DNA from: Timema cristinae
Taxonomy: Eukaryota; Arthropoda; Insecta; Phasmatodea; Timematidae
Assembly: GCA_039000515.1 (NCBI GenBank)
Contig: JBCFYV010011164.1
Coordinates: 32,107,021 to 32,171,020, forward strand
Direction of reading: 5' to 3'
Length of the DNA stretch: 64,000 bases
Both the position numbers and the translations under genes were made by a program. Position 1 is the stretch's first letter. The number at the start of each line of letters is the position of its first letter. Shown here piece by piece: positions 1 through 10,290 of the stretch. The notes under the pieces are model-generated. The model saw nothing but the letters and a program-made list of their open reading frames with translations, was not told the DNA's origin and did not search any database.

Positions 1-129
1 ACGTTAAACTGTAAGTCCTTCATTTCATCTCACAATCACCCTACCATTACACATTAGCGTAAGTGTGTATAACCCGAACGGGTATTAAGACGCGGTGCTA
101 ATAATAACAATAATAATAATAATAATAAT
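1..129 (+). mobile_element. SINE-A copy, 3' part only (cut by window edge)
   Basis: The window opens inside a SINE-A element. The visible part is the end of the body (ACGTTAAACTGTAAGTCC onward), the superfamily tail with ATAACCCGAACGGGT, and an AAT microsatellite. The head lies outside the window. It closely matches the complete plus-strand copy at 59394-59706. Confidence 0.9.
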
Positions 130-299
130 TCAGTGACAACCTTATTACAGCTTCATTTTGAAATGTGCTCTCCTAAGTTTGAGTGCTATGCCAACCATTC
201 TGAGGATATTGATCGCTACAAGACCTAAAAACCCTTGTTCACAGATGTGGCTATTCTATATTGTCAGAATGGGCTTGTCCTTGAGCTGGGTCCAAAAAT

Positions 300-494
300 A
301 CGAGTAGGTTACAGGAGGTTTCCAAACGTTGTCTCAATACTGTCGGTATTGTGGTAATTATTCATAATGTCCAAATAAGTTGAAAGGGTTGCCACGGTAA
401 TACGTATTTCATAATGCTTTAAATAAATTTCGAGACCTCAAGAACAACCTTGCGACCCTTATTTGGATCGCAGCCCAGTGTTTGGGAACCACTG
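300..494. mobile_element. hAT-like transposon terminus (remnant)
   Basis: The segment ends in GTTTGGGAACCACTG at about 480-494. Its reverse complement, CAGTGGTTCCCAAAC, has the CAGTGGTTCCCAA form typical of hAT terminal inverted repeats. The next 8 bp (GTTTAGAG) would be one copy of the TSD. I did not find the matching left end or second TSD, so the inner boundary at 300 is a guess. Confidence 0.5.
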
Positions 495-739
495 GTTTAG
501 AGGAACCACAAAAGGTCAAAGTCCTAGATTATTCACATCCCTATAGAGCGATAAATACACTTGTTAGTAAACAGACAAACATATGAATAATCTGTTATCA
601 TAAGATGAGTAATATCAATTACACAGTGCTTATCACATCCTATTTACTTCAACTGTCACAAAATCAGGACATTTCGACAACGTCTGAGTTCAGTTTCCTT
701 TCTAAACGATATAATTAACTAGGTATGGTATCGCTATTC

Positions 740-925
740 CCACCGGTGGGTAGCGGACTTGGGCGTCATTCTAGCATTGTCTGGTTTGTCAGTGACGAGG
801 AGGTAGGAGTTCAAATCATAGTCGAATGTATTTTTAAATAGTTTTCCACTTATTTTTGCATACAAATATAGGAACATTTAATTTAAATCTATTTTGCGTC
901 AATAGCTAATTAACGTGAATAAGCA
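740..925 (+). mobile_element. SINE-D copy, old and degenerate
   Basis: It starts with the D-type head (CCCACCGGTGGGTAGCGGAC), followed by TCTGGTTTGTCAGTGACGAG and a B-box-like GGAGTTCAAATC. The B/C/D body follows in decayed form. The tail is unrecognisable. The next segment is a D head in the opposite direction. Confidence 0.65.
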
Positions 926-926
926 G

Positions 927-1045
927 AAATCCCAACTTACCACACCCAGCCAGGTTTCCAACCTCGAGCTCGTCATCAGAAAACCTGACTAGTCATGTTT
1001 GTAAGTCCGCGTGCCCACTGATGTGAGGTTGGGAAATCCCTCACT
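927..1045 (-). mobile_element. SINE-D head fragment, opposite to the preceding copy
   Basis: Minus-strand D head: CACACCCAGCCAGGTTTCC, then CTCGTCATCAGAAAACCTGA, then CCGCGTGCCCACTGATGTG. It abuts the plus-strand SINE-D, giving a head-bearing inverted pair. The body and tail are absent. Confidence 0.55.
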
Positions 1046-1105
1046 AGGATAACGACTTTGATTGCTTGCCCACTGATATCAGTATAGACACTAATAGTGC
1101 TCTTT

Positions 1106-1354
1106 AGGGTAAGGTGTTCAGACTTCTAGTGCTGGGGTCCGGGGTTCAATCCTCGGTCCCGGCACAGATTTATCTGATTACCAAACCCTTCCTTCACCTC
1201 TGACAAGACATCTTGTGAATGTGGGGAATGCCAGGCCTCCACCGTGGTTCGGATTCCACGTTAAACTGTAGGTCCTTCATTTCATCTCACAATCACCTAC
1301 CATTACACATTAGCGTAAGTGCGTATAACCCGAACGGGTAGTAAGACGCGGTGC

Positions 1355-1391
<37 letters not shown>
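1106..1391 (+). mobile_element. SINE-A, 5'-truncated, with TSD
   Basis: The element starts inside the A-box region (AGGGTAAGGTG), contains the B box GGTTCAATCC, the whole A body, the shared tail and a long AAT run. An 11-bp direct repeat TAGTGCTCTTT flanks it at 1095-1105 and 1391-1401. It therefore inserted already missing about the first 20 bp of the head. Confidence 0.93.
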
Positions 1392-1392
<1 letters not shown>

Positions 1393-1439
1393 GTGCTCTT
1401 TTTATGCTTAAGTGACTTTTTTTTAAATATAATTCAAAT

Positions 1440-1612
1440 ATAAACGCAACAACAATCCCTCTTGTCAGTTAAGGTACTCTTTATTTGAAAGGGAACCAAA
1501 TCAATTTCATAGCAATTTTTTTTTAGCCATACCATGAATCGAACCCGACACTCACAGATAAGTAGGCCAGCGCACTAACAGCCATGCTACTGTGTTGGAC
1601 CAAAATATCGTT
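1440..1612 (-). mobile_element. SINE-E, tRNA-headed repeat
   Basis: On the minus strand it reads as a tRNA-like head with AGTAGCATGGCTGTTAGTGC (A-box-like) and GTCGGGTTCGATTCATGG (B box), then a body ending near TTTGGTTCCC. Related sequence lies at 62360-62505 and partly at 13108-13172. Unlike families A-D it lacks the ACCCGAACGGGT tail. Confidence 0.55.
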
Positions 1613-2131
1613 CATTTAAAAATAATTAATAGCTACCATCAGCCACGATCGAGAGCCTTTAGTTTTTTTAAATTTCCTAGACATAGTCGTTAGCGAATCT
1701 GTGTACCGAGCCTGCGCCATTTGGACACGTAGTTTAAATGCCAAGCTCATTTGGTTTGATTTTCCTGTGACGCGGGGATTGGGGTTATAAACCTGACCGG
1801 TCAGCTGAAAGAAGTTTATCCTAAATGTTTTCCACGTAGATGCGGGAACATTTCCTGTAAAATTATTCTACCTTAATAGTTAGGCTAATGTAATTGCGTA
1901 TTACCATTTGGGTACTAAAACGCTATAAAAAAAATCCTTGCTTTGATTCCCGACATGTTCAAAAAATGACCCATGGAAGAATTATTTAGGTTTTTCCTTT
2001 CACTGCGACGAGGTGGAGAAGGCAGCGAGGTGTTAAGTAGTTGCGTCTGTTAAACAAGAACTAAGTTAGTTTGTAGGTCATTTGTCTATAATCATGTGTT
2101 CGTTCAAGAAAGTGAGCGTTTAATAACTCGA

Positions 2132-2396
2132 CCCGCCTCGGTGGCGTAGTTGGCTAACGCGCTTGTCGTGTTGAGCTCGACTGCTGAGGACGGGGAGATC
2201 GAGGTTCGAATCTCGGTCGGGTGAACTGGGGGTGGTTTTTCTTAAATGGTTTTCCACTCTCCTTCCAAATAAATGCGGGTTCACTTACTCTAATTAAACC
2301 TTCCCAATTCCTAAATCCATTAACGTAATTAGTACTTAAAGCGTATAACCCGAACGGGTACTAAGACGCGGTGCTAAATATTATTATTATTATTAA
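2132..2396 (+). mobile_element. SINE-B, full-length, with TSD
   Basis: Complete reference copy for SINE-B. The head carries an A box (GGTGGCGTAGTTGGCTAACG) and a B box (GAGGTTCGAATCTCGG). The ACCCG at the 5' end can pair with CGGGT after the B box, as in a tRNA acceptor stem. The body begins with GGTGGTTTTTCTTAAATGG. The tail is the common one with ATT repeats. The TSD TAATAACTCGA is at 2121-2131 and 2397-2407. Confidence 0.95.
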
Positions 2397-2407
2397 TAAT
2401 AACTCGA

Positions 2408-2984
2408 AATAAAATAAGAATCCCCAATTCAAAAATACCAATCATGGGCTAGTCAAGTAAAAGGGATGGCATTCACCTGTTCCGAGATACCAACTTGAAC
2501 AACACTAATTATTATACGGGACGTGTAAGGTGGAATACACCTCTCGTTAGCAGGCACGTGCTCGCTTATTCACGTGTTTTACGTGTTTGTTGCTACTTCT
2601 ATTTCCGTCCGCATCAGTCAAACGAGGTCACGGCGATGATTCGGTCACTTCTCGTGGCCTCATTCGACCGGATTTATTTTTGGCACACGTTTTGTTTTCA
2701 CCGCCCCTCATTCTCTGATTTACAATAAATCCCCATTATAAGTGACCCAGTGACCCACACCAATGATCACGTGGTTTAATGAGTCAGACTCGCGAAAGAA
2801 TGAATTGTCGGTGACGGAGGTGTCAAGGAGCCGGACTGAGGGATGTTTAGCTAAATGTGATTTATAATAGTATTTTTTTAAATCCACTCTAACTATCCTT
2901 GTCATACTTGCCCCGTGAATTAAGCAGGTACACACATTAATGGTCAAGTCAGTCTAATCTTGTCTTATTTTACGGTGAGAAGGA
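2408..2984. other. Unassigned sequence
   Basis: The stretch is slightly less AT-rich than its surroundings. A 77-codon ORF at 2495-2728 has no motif, splice context or repeat match that I recognise. I see nothing else in it. Confidence 0.4.
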
Positions 2985-3095
2985 ACGCATGGTTCGAATC
3001 TCAATCGGTTCTATTTCTGTGTTTTTCTCATACACCTGTCCTGCTCTATTACGGACATATTCCCTCTAATCCTAGCCACATCTTTAACCCTTGTT
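2985..3095 (+). mobile_element. SINE-C/D fragment
   Basis: A B-box region (CGCATGGTTCGAATCTCAAT) is followed by a decayed B/C/D body (CTATTACGGACATATTCCCT, then TCTAATCCTAGCCACA). The A-box half and the tail are missing. Confidence 0.5.
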
Positions 3096-3099
3096 TCAA

Positions 3100-3430
3100 G
3101 AGTTAGTATCCCATGTTTTAAAATATATTGCTTGTAAAGTAAATGATAGAAATCATTTCCAATTGTGCCCTAATATGAAACACACTTCAAATAAACATGT
3201 TTAACACAATTATTAGAGCCATAAAAAATCAGTAATCCGTAGACTACCCTTAAATTATTTTATTCAGAAAAACAAAAGTACCATCTTATTTATTATATAA
3301 AATACTCACCAAATATTAATTTTGAACAAAATCATAAACACAATTTTTTCAAAAGTCAGTCTTCATCAAACTATCATTAATTTTAAAGATATAATTAAAA
3401 TCAATCATTAATTCACCTTGAGATGTAATG
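3100..3430. other. AT-rich sequence, possible relative of the 150-bp array
   Basis: Very AT-rich. The motif AGTAATCCGTAGACTACCCTT at about 3230 resembles the CATCAGTAAACTACCCTT signature of the array at 35570-36590, so this may be one or two stray degenerate units. No gene is seen. Confidence 0.35.
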
Positions 3431-3534
3431 ACTATGCACAGGGCCGTACGCCCGGGGACAAGGGTGGAGGGGGGGGGGGTTCAAACTCCTCCCATTGAGA
3501 AATAAATCTATAGTAGATAAAACAATATCGATGT

Positions 3535-4385
3535 AATGAGACAAACACAACGTGAGAATGTACCAAGTAAATAACTAAAGCGCTCACTGACTAACACAAC
3601 GTGAGAATGTACCAAGTACTCAGCCACTGACTAACACAACGTGAGAATGTACCAAGTGACTCAGCCACTGACTAACACAACGTGAGAATGTACCAAGTTG
3701 ACTAAGACCACACGGAGATGACAGTGATAGCACTGACAAAACGTGAGAATGTACCAAGTGACTCAGCCACTGACAACACAACGTGAGAATGTACCAAGTG
3801 ACTCAGCCACTGACTAACACAACGTGAGAATGTACCAAGTACTCAGCCACTGACAAACACAACGTGAGAATGTACCAAGTTACTAAGCCACTGACAAACA
3901 CAACGTGAGAATGTACCAAGTTACTAAGCCACTGACTAACACAACGTGAGAATGTACCAAGTGACTAAGCCACTGACAAACACAACGTGAGAATGTACCA
4001 AGTGACTAAGCCACTGACAAACACAACGTGAGAATGTACCAAGTTACTAAGCCACTGACTAACACAACGTGAGAATGTACCAAGTGACTAAGCCACTGAC
4101 AAACACAACGTGAGAATGTACCAAGTGACTAAGCCACTGACAAACACAACGTGAGAATGTACCAAGTGACTAGCCACTGACAACACAACGTGAGAATGTA
4201 CCAAGTTACTAGCCACTGACAAACACAACGTGAGAATGTACCAAGTGACTAAGCCACTGACAAACACAACGTGAGAATGTACCAAGTGACTCAGCCACTG
4301 ACAAACACAACGTGAGAATGTACCAAGTGACTCAGCCACTGACAAACACAACGTGAGAATGTACCGAGTGACTAGCCACTGACTA
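3535..4385. repeat. 41-bp satellite array, about 20 units
   Basis: The core GTGAGAATGTACCAAG recurs about 20 times between 3550 and 4365. The complete unit is 41 bp, for example from 3975. Units differ mainly at GACTAAGCC/GACTCAGCC and GACTAACAC/GACAAACAC. Several units have 1-2 bp deletions, and one irregular stretch (about 3698-3738) carries unrelated sequence. The 103-residue ORF on the minus strand (4088-4399) is this array read through in three frames and is not a gene. Confidence 0.97.
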
Positions 4386-4479
4386 TTATAGGATTTCAAT
4401 GTTCATCCCATCCAGTGAATTATTCAGCACACACATTGAAAATCGCTCCAATAAACATGAATTAATTCTGTCAACTTTC

Positions 4480-5189
4480 AGCAAGGCCGTAGCCAGCCAA
4501 TAATTTCAGGTAGGGTTTGGCGGGCACTTCCCCGAATGCCGGAGGCTAGAAAAAATTCTAAATGAGAAAGGAAAATGTCACAATGTGGAGGAAGAAATTG
4601 GCAGCTTAAGACAAATACATGTTCGATGTGTTGCAAGCACTCCGAGCATTTAATTACAGTACATTCCCAGGTGTACATTCAATTTTGTGGGTGCTAGCCG
4701 TTCTTCCAGTGAAGAACGCTAGTGCCGAACGTTCATTTTCAACACTGACAAGAATAAAAACTTAGCCTCGATAGCATGCCGAAATTAATGAATTCCCGCA
4801 GCTTTTACATTATTGGGTCCTCCATAGGTGTAAATAAAATCGTAGATCATTTTGTTAAATGTAATCGAAGTTTGAAATTGTAACATTAAAATATAATCTG
4901 GAACCACTGTTTTCCTGAAACTCAGAATTTGAACGAAATTTACTGAGCAGTTTCAGCTGTAGCCACAGGTACGGACTTACAAACGTGTACACATAGACAA
5001 AGAGAATTGTAAGCCCCATGCTGTTATCAGTAGAAAGTATGAGCTGATATTTTAAGTGAAATTAATAGTTACATATTCATCGATAATTTAGTTGAAATGA
5101 CTTCGAAATTAAATTAAAAAATATAAATATAAATAATTTAGCACACTACAGCTTACTCTGAAATATAGCTCGAGTGGTATATTTTTTGT
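4480..5189. other. Unassigned sequence beginning with a transposon-end-like motif
   Basis: It begins with AAGGCCGTAGCCAGCC, similar to the GGCCGTAGCC ends of many invertebrate DNA transposons. A comparable GGCCGTACGCCC sits at about 3440. No matching inverted end or TSD was found. The rest is AT-rich with no recognisable gene. Confidence 0.3.
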
Positions 5190-5225
5190 AATCCCGGGCC
5201 ACTTGTAGGCTTCCAGTCCACCCCT
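5190..5225. mobile_element. hAT-like terminus, same family as 40713-41949
   Basis: CCCGGGCCACTTGTAGGC followed by CCAGTCCACCCCTG. The same arrangement forms the right end of the element ending at 41949. The partner left end is not visible here. Confidence 0.5.
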
Positions 5226-5817
5226 GTTGCTGCTTAACAAAGCGATAGTAGCAAAGTAGGCCACTTATTGTCAACCCTGCTGTTGAATACACAAGAGTAG
5301 TACTAAACTAAACTAGGACAGATAGCCCCCCCCCCCTCTTGTATTCAATAAAATGTTTGATTGTAAACTCTAATGTAGTCCGTTACAGTAATTTTTAACT
5401 TTTCTAACAGCTTGCAAATATGTTTTGTCGATATAACTAGTGATGACAATTTAGATCTCTTGTCAAAGGGACGACAAAACATAGTTCTAACGTGGATGGG
5501 ATAAGGAACTGATTTTTTTAAAGTTCATTATCAAACATCAAAAAAATAAAAAAAGCTTACATGAACCAACCGTACCAGTGTGATATCAGTAATTTATCCT
5601 GATTTATCCTCGGACAAACTCAACAACCGACGTCCAAGCTCTTAATTACTATCGTTTAGTGGAAGAGAACAGTCCAAATTTATCAATTTTACATTTTCAA
5701 TCTTATTGGGAATCAAGCCTGTGATACTATCAATGAGAAAGCGCACAATAAGCTAAGATAAGGATTCAATAATGTTTCACACGATTAAAAAATTATAATT
5801 TAAAAACAAGGAAAAAC

Positions 5818-5853
<36 letters not shown>

Positions 5854-6085
5854 TTTATATTATTATGTTCACGTTCAAATAAGGGCTACTAATAACGTAA
5901 CTAAGAGATAAAGGCGAGCTTAAGAGATGTGCGACTACATTAGCAAGGAAGTATTAATGGGAAGAATAGACTAAATATTGAATTTGGAAAAAGTTTCCCT
6001 AATGTGTTAAACAGCAACCAAATGCAATTTGTCTCGTCTCTTAACGAAATGAACTGCTAGGCCACCGCTATGTGTATTTTCTTTT
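5226..6085. other. AT-rich sequence with ATT microsatellite
   Basis: Contains an uninterrupted ATT run at about 5819-5851 and a C run at about 5327-5336. No SINE, transposon end or coding segment is recognised. Confidence 0.5.
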
Positions 6086-7823
6086 TTAAAGTCATTCGAC
6101 CATCAAAGTGTTATTGCACTATTTTAACAAGTGTATAGTCAGTTATAAGCTAAAAATACTGATTCACTGATTTCAAATCATTACAGTTCACGAGTTATTG
6201 GGTCAAACTTACTATTTTATGATTTTAGCGTACCATTATTAAGGTAAAGTAATTCATGTATGAGTTTGAAATTTAGTTGAAATATAAATTAATATAAGGG
6301 ATGGGTGGATCTGGATCATTTACATAAGGGGGTCATAATTATAAATAACATAGTTACTTACAAAGTTAGATTTATGCTTAAAGCCATTTAATAATTTCTC
6401 ATTCATATTTGATCTTATGTATGTCTTAAATCGTGGTCATGCTCCCCAATTTTTTTAAATCAGATAGTTTTATAAACTATTTGAAGTGGCCCTCTAACCA
6501 TTAAAAATAAAAGCTCACTCTAGAAGCTATGATTAATCTTAGCCTTTTTTTTTTCTTTTATAAGCTATTTAAAGTGTTCCTCACCTAGAAATTTTTGAAA
6601 TTTGGATGCTCCTCGAAGCTATTTAATGTTATCCTCAGCTTAAATTTTTTACAAAGATTAGATACCTCTAAAAGATAATCTTTGAAGTGGTCTTCTACAA
6701 AAAAAAAATTTGAAAATTGAATTATTTCAGAAACTAGGCTATTTTGGGTGGTCCTCGCCTGAAAATTCTTCAAAATGACATGCATCTAGAAGCTATTTGG
6801 AGTTGTCCTCCCCCAGACATTTTTTTAAAATCTGGATGACCTTGGAAGCTCTTTAAGAGCTTTCTTCCCCTGACTTTTTCTGCCAGTTAGAAGCCTCTAG
6901 TCTAGTAATTATTTGAAGCGGTCTTCTCCGGCAAATTTGTGACAATATAATGCATCTAGAAGTTATTAGGAGTTTGATTTAAGGTCATCTTTCAGCTTCA
7001 TATTTGATAATATCAGAGGATTTTAAATATATCTAGGAAGAAGATTTGTTCCAGGGAGGGGCAAATTATTTCCAGGGGCAGAGTCCCCCACAGTTCCGCC
7101 ACTCCTGCTGTCCACACATACTCTATATTCGGTATTCGTGGATGAACTGCTCTTAGATGATTATTGGTCTTCTTTGATGTGTGGTAGACTACCGTCTCTA
7201 TGAGGAACAGTGCTCGTTACTCGCTATGCACGACCAATATTCCTACAAGAAAACGAATATTTTTTCCACACCTACGTGAGTCATATCGAACAATGAATAA
7301 ACGTGGACGAATAAAGCACGTGTAGACCCGGCTTAAAAGGTGTATGCATGTAAAAACGCTTTAAAAAAATTGTATAATTTATCTGTGTTGTATTTTCTTT
7401 CTAAAATTTTAACTTTCATTTTGTTTTTTGTATTAATTTTCTAGCTTTCGCATGAGGGTCAACTGACCCTTTGACACCTTCCCCCCCGTCTGAATCTGCA
7501 ACTGATATAAGGTGTACACAAGGAAGTATTTATAATATTAATATATATTAATTTGTATAATATATATATTTATAGTTATAATAATAATAATAATAATATT
7601 GATATTATAAATATTTCAGTGTGTACACCTCATATGAATGTTTAGTTATACTAAATTTCAGCACCGTACACTAATGACTTACGTAACGAACATAAAATAT
7701 CAAGTTTGACCCCTTATACCTAGTGAATTGTAATAATTTGAAATCAGTGAATCACTATGTAGACTATAGCTTATACACTTCATAAAATTGTGCAATAAAA
7801 TGTTGAGGGTCGAATTACCTTAA
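6086..7823. mobile_element. TTAA-flanked foldback element, about 1.7 kb
   Basis: The left arm (about 6090-6296) and right arm (about 7620-7819) are inverted copies of each other, roughly 200 bp long and moderately diverged. The ends read AGTCATTCGACCATCAAAG and, on the reverse complement, GGTAATTCGACCCTCAACA. TTAA lies just outside both ends (6086-6089 and 7820-7823), as expected for TTAA-specific transposons of piggyBac type. The middle holds the degenerate 60-70-bp repeat block and other sequence. No transposase is visible. The same arm family forms the palindrome at 26230-26551. Confidence 0.65.
6460..7010. repeat. Degenerate 60-70-bp tandem repeat block (locus 1)
   Basis: Recurring phrases AAGCTATTTGAAGTGGTCCTC and TTTTTTGAAAATTGGATGC alternate at about 60-70 bp. 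The block ends with TTTGATTTAAGGTCATC, then ATAATATCAGAGGATTT and ATATATCTAG. That ending recurs at 44640-44720 and 46395-46460. Just downstream, CCGCCACTCCTG (about 7096-7107) looks like a hAT-type right end, so this block may be an element nested in the foldback transposon. Confidence 0.7.
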
Positions 7824-8204
7824 AATAGGAAGGCTGTAATGGAAGTTAATTCTACAGAGAACGTAATTCATTTTATTTTAAAAATTTGCAAAAGTGGTGA
7901 AAGATGAAGGAAAAAAATCTTTGGTCACAGCGTTTCCTAGCCCCCCCTCCCCCACCCGGTACAGTTCCTTTTGATGGTTCCCGGCTAACTGTTCGTTCTG
8001 ACTATCCGCAACTTACGTTTCTAATTTAAGGACATTGAGTAAGATATATATATTTTTAAAAAAAGCACCTTACGTGTTTGGAAGATGAAAGTAGGAAAAT
8101 AAGAACTCATAGAGAACCCGGTTGGAATTAAGCGCTGTCCTGTCAAGTCAATCATAAGTTTAAGTCGTTACATCAAATCTATATTTTAATTCATTACTAC
8201 CCAC
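7824..8204. other. Unassigned sequence
   Basis: AT-rich with a short C-rich stretch near 7940-7960. I recognise no gene or repeat. Confidence 0.4.
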
Positions 8205-8368
8205 AACGGTTGGCACGTGGAATAAATGTCAGGCTTATCTAGTCTGGATTTCCGGTGACGGGGAGATCATAGTTCGAATCCTAACATATGTATTAAGAGA
8301 TCAATCCTAATCGGTTAACAACTTTCTCCATGCAACATGTGAGTACATTTTCTCTAATTCTATCTTCT
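8205..8368 (+). mobile_element. SINE-D fragment
   Basis: A D-type head (GGCACGTGGAATAAATGTC, then TCTAGTCTGGATTTCCGGTG, then ACGGGGAGATCATAGTTCG) is followed by a strongly decayed body. The tail is lost. Confidence 0.65.
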
Positions 8369-8369
8369 C

Positions 8370-9209
8370 CATCCTGTCGAGTCAGTCATAGGCCTAAGTC
8401 TAAATCCCTACATTAGATCATTACTCTCACGATTTGCTTAATGTTTTATTGAGTTTTTAAACATGTGCACACGCTCTTTTAATAATTTGTCTAATCTAGC
8501 GCCCAACACTTCTTTGAGGAAATCATTACAACATTATTATTATTATTATTATAAATGATTGATGTTAAAACACATCATCACAGTCTTTAAAAAATAAGAT
8601 AGTACACAGAGCAAATATTATCTTAAAAAACTTAATGCTCAGATTAAAAAAAAATTAAATCAACTAATTATTCTGTTTGTATTTTATAGCATTCTAATAA
8701 TAATTGGAACATTCCAAACAATTGTCAGTTGTCAATGTTTATTTTAATTATTTAAAAAAATAGTGCATTACTTATAACCACCTTGAGTGCACCTGACCAA
8801 TATATGAACCTCAGCCTTCCTGTCACAGAAAATTCGGTATATTGCATGTCTGACGCCTTATATCCTACCATGTGACCAGACGTGTGGGTCCAAGGTTAGG
8901 TGGAGCTGTTAGACAAAATAGAATATAAATTAAAAAATAAAATTAGTTAAAAAAAATTGTCTAGAGGGAAAAAGGGAGCGGGGGTATTTTGCGTTTATAA
9001 ACACGCAAATTTTATCAGCACAAGTGTTACAAACAAACATAGTCTAGAACAGTACGCCTGATTCTATATAACGAGAATCTTCACCTGGATATTTACTAAA
9101 TATATAGCAGTAGGCGTTACAGGTGTTCAGAAATCCAATGTTATTTAAGAAGTGGTTTTGTATTTCAAAATATGGTTCATTTCAAGATAAATATAAGGTT
9201 CTCAGCATG
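8370..9209. other. AT-rich sequence, no gene seen
   Basis: Contains an ATT run at about 8535-8552 and a TAGGCCTA octamer at 8389-8396. No recognisable element. Confidence 0.45.
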
Positions 9210-9217
9210 GACTATAG

Positions 9218-9300
9218 CAGGGATTCTCAAAGTGGGGACCCCCGAGGCTCGTCCAGGGGGTCCGTGAGATCATCAAGGGAATCCGTGACATAGCTTTATA
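9218..9300. mobile_element. hAT-like left terminus (remnant)
   Basis: CAGGGATTCTCAAAGTGGGG followed by a G/C-rich GTCCAGGGGGTCCGTGAG is a typical hAT end. The 8 bp before it (GACTATAG) would be one TSD copy. No partner end was found downstream, so this is probably a broken copy. Confidence 0.55.
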
Positions 9301-9408
9301 CATTTTTAGACCTTATAAAATGTTAAAGTCTTAACCTGTATTATAACTGCTCCTTACTTCTTTTTTAAGTTTAGAATGTTTTCTAAAATGTGTTACATAA
9401 AAAGTGAG

Positions 9409-9972
9409 GTGACCTGGTGGTCTAGGGGTAAGGTGTCAGACTTCTATGCTGGCGGCCGGGGTTCAATCCCAGGTCCCGGCAAAGATTTATCTGATTACCA
9501 AACCTTTCCTTCACCTCTGACAAGACATGTGGGGAATGCCAGGCCTCCACCGTGGTTCGGATTCCACGTTAAACTGTAGGTCCTCCATTTCATCTCACAA
9601 TCACCCCACCATTACACATTAGCGTAAGTGCGTATAACCCGAACGGGTAGTAAGATAATAATAATTATTAGTACCGCGTCTTACTACCCGTTCGAGTTAT
9701 ACGCACTTACGCTAATGTGTAATGGTAGGGTGATTATGAGATGAAATGAAGGTCCTACAGTTTAACGTGGAATCCGAACCACGGCGGAGGCCTGGCATTC
9801 CTCACATTCACAAGATGTCTTGTCAGAGGTGAAGGAAGGGTTTGGTAATCAGATAAATCTTTGCCGGGACCGAGGATTGAACCCCGGCCGCCAGCATAGA
9901 AGTCTGACACCTTACCCCTAGACCACCAGGTCACCTACGGTGGTGCTATAATAATAATAATAATAATAATAA
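9409..9972 (+). mobile_element. SINE-A, full-length host copy split by a second SINE-A
   Basis: The plus-strand copy runs from GGTGACCTGGTGG through the A box (GGTCTAGGGGTAAGG), B box and body to GGGTAGTAAGA at about 9655. It resumes after the inserted minus copy as ACGGTGGTGCT plus an AAT run (9937-9972), which is the expected remainder of the tail. The body lacks about 10 bp compared with other copies (GACAAGACATGTGGGG). Confidence 0.85.
9670..9936 (-). mobile_element. SINE-A, full-length, inserted in the tail of the preceding copy
   Basis: Complete minus-strand SINE-A from TTATTAGTACCGCGTC to CCACCAGGTCACCT. It faces the host copy tail to tail, so the two make an inverted repeat with arms of roughly 250 bp. 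The junction lies in the AAT tract, so the TSD cannot be told apart from microsatellite. Confidence 0.92.
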
Positions 9973-9974
9973 CA

Positions 9975-10290
9975 ACTTTGACATTTTTCAATAGAAAACT
10001 GCCAGCTGCATAGTAAAAAATAAGAAAATGTAACAGCCAATAAATATTGATACATTATCTTAGAAGAGGTGCTGAAAATATTACTATAAAAATTTCACTC
10101 GTTCTCGAGAGAGCTGGTTTCCAAACGTATGATTTTTCCGCAAGACCTGTCCGGTAGCTAGCGCCATCTACGTTTTCCGTAACCCATCTGTTCTTGTTGG
10201 CTCGGAAGGATACTTTGGTTGGTTGTAAAGCCAAGCCGCGCCTTTCACCCTTCCGTCCACCATCCCACAAAATAGGTCTAAGTTTTCTCG
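9975..10290. repeat. Repeat K, copy 1
   Basis: About 300 bp closely related to 13515-13810. The shared landmarks are TTTTTCCGCAAGACCTGTCC, GGTAGCTAGCGCCATCTACG, GGAAGGATACTTTGGTTGG and CATCCCACAAAATAGG. No terminal inverted repeats were recognised. ORFs across it (10055-10411) are probably chance. Confidence 0.75.

Noticed and set aside
3436..3530. Transposon end GGCCGTACGCCC with G-rich tract
   Set aside because: Looks like a known invertebrate transposon end, but no partner end or TSD was found, so no element is called.
3535..4385. CRISPR-like array
   Set aside because: The units are contiguous with no unique spacers, and the genome is eukaryotic.
4088..4399. 103-residue repetitive protein on the minus strand
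   Set aside because: It is the 41-bp satellite translated in three successive frames; unit length and small indels rule out selection for protein.
9376..9579. ORFs in SINE-A copies (for example [21 protein letters not shown] peptides, also at 22493, 29648 and 42194)
   Set aside because: The same peptide recurs wherever SINE-A occurs because the element has a chance open frame; tRNA SINEs are non-coding.
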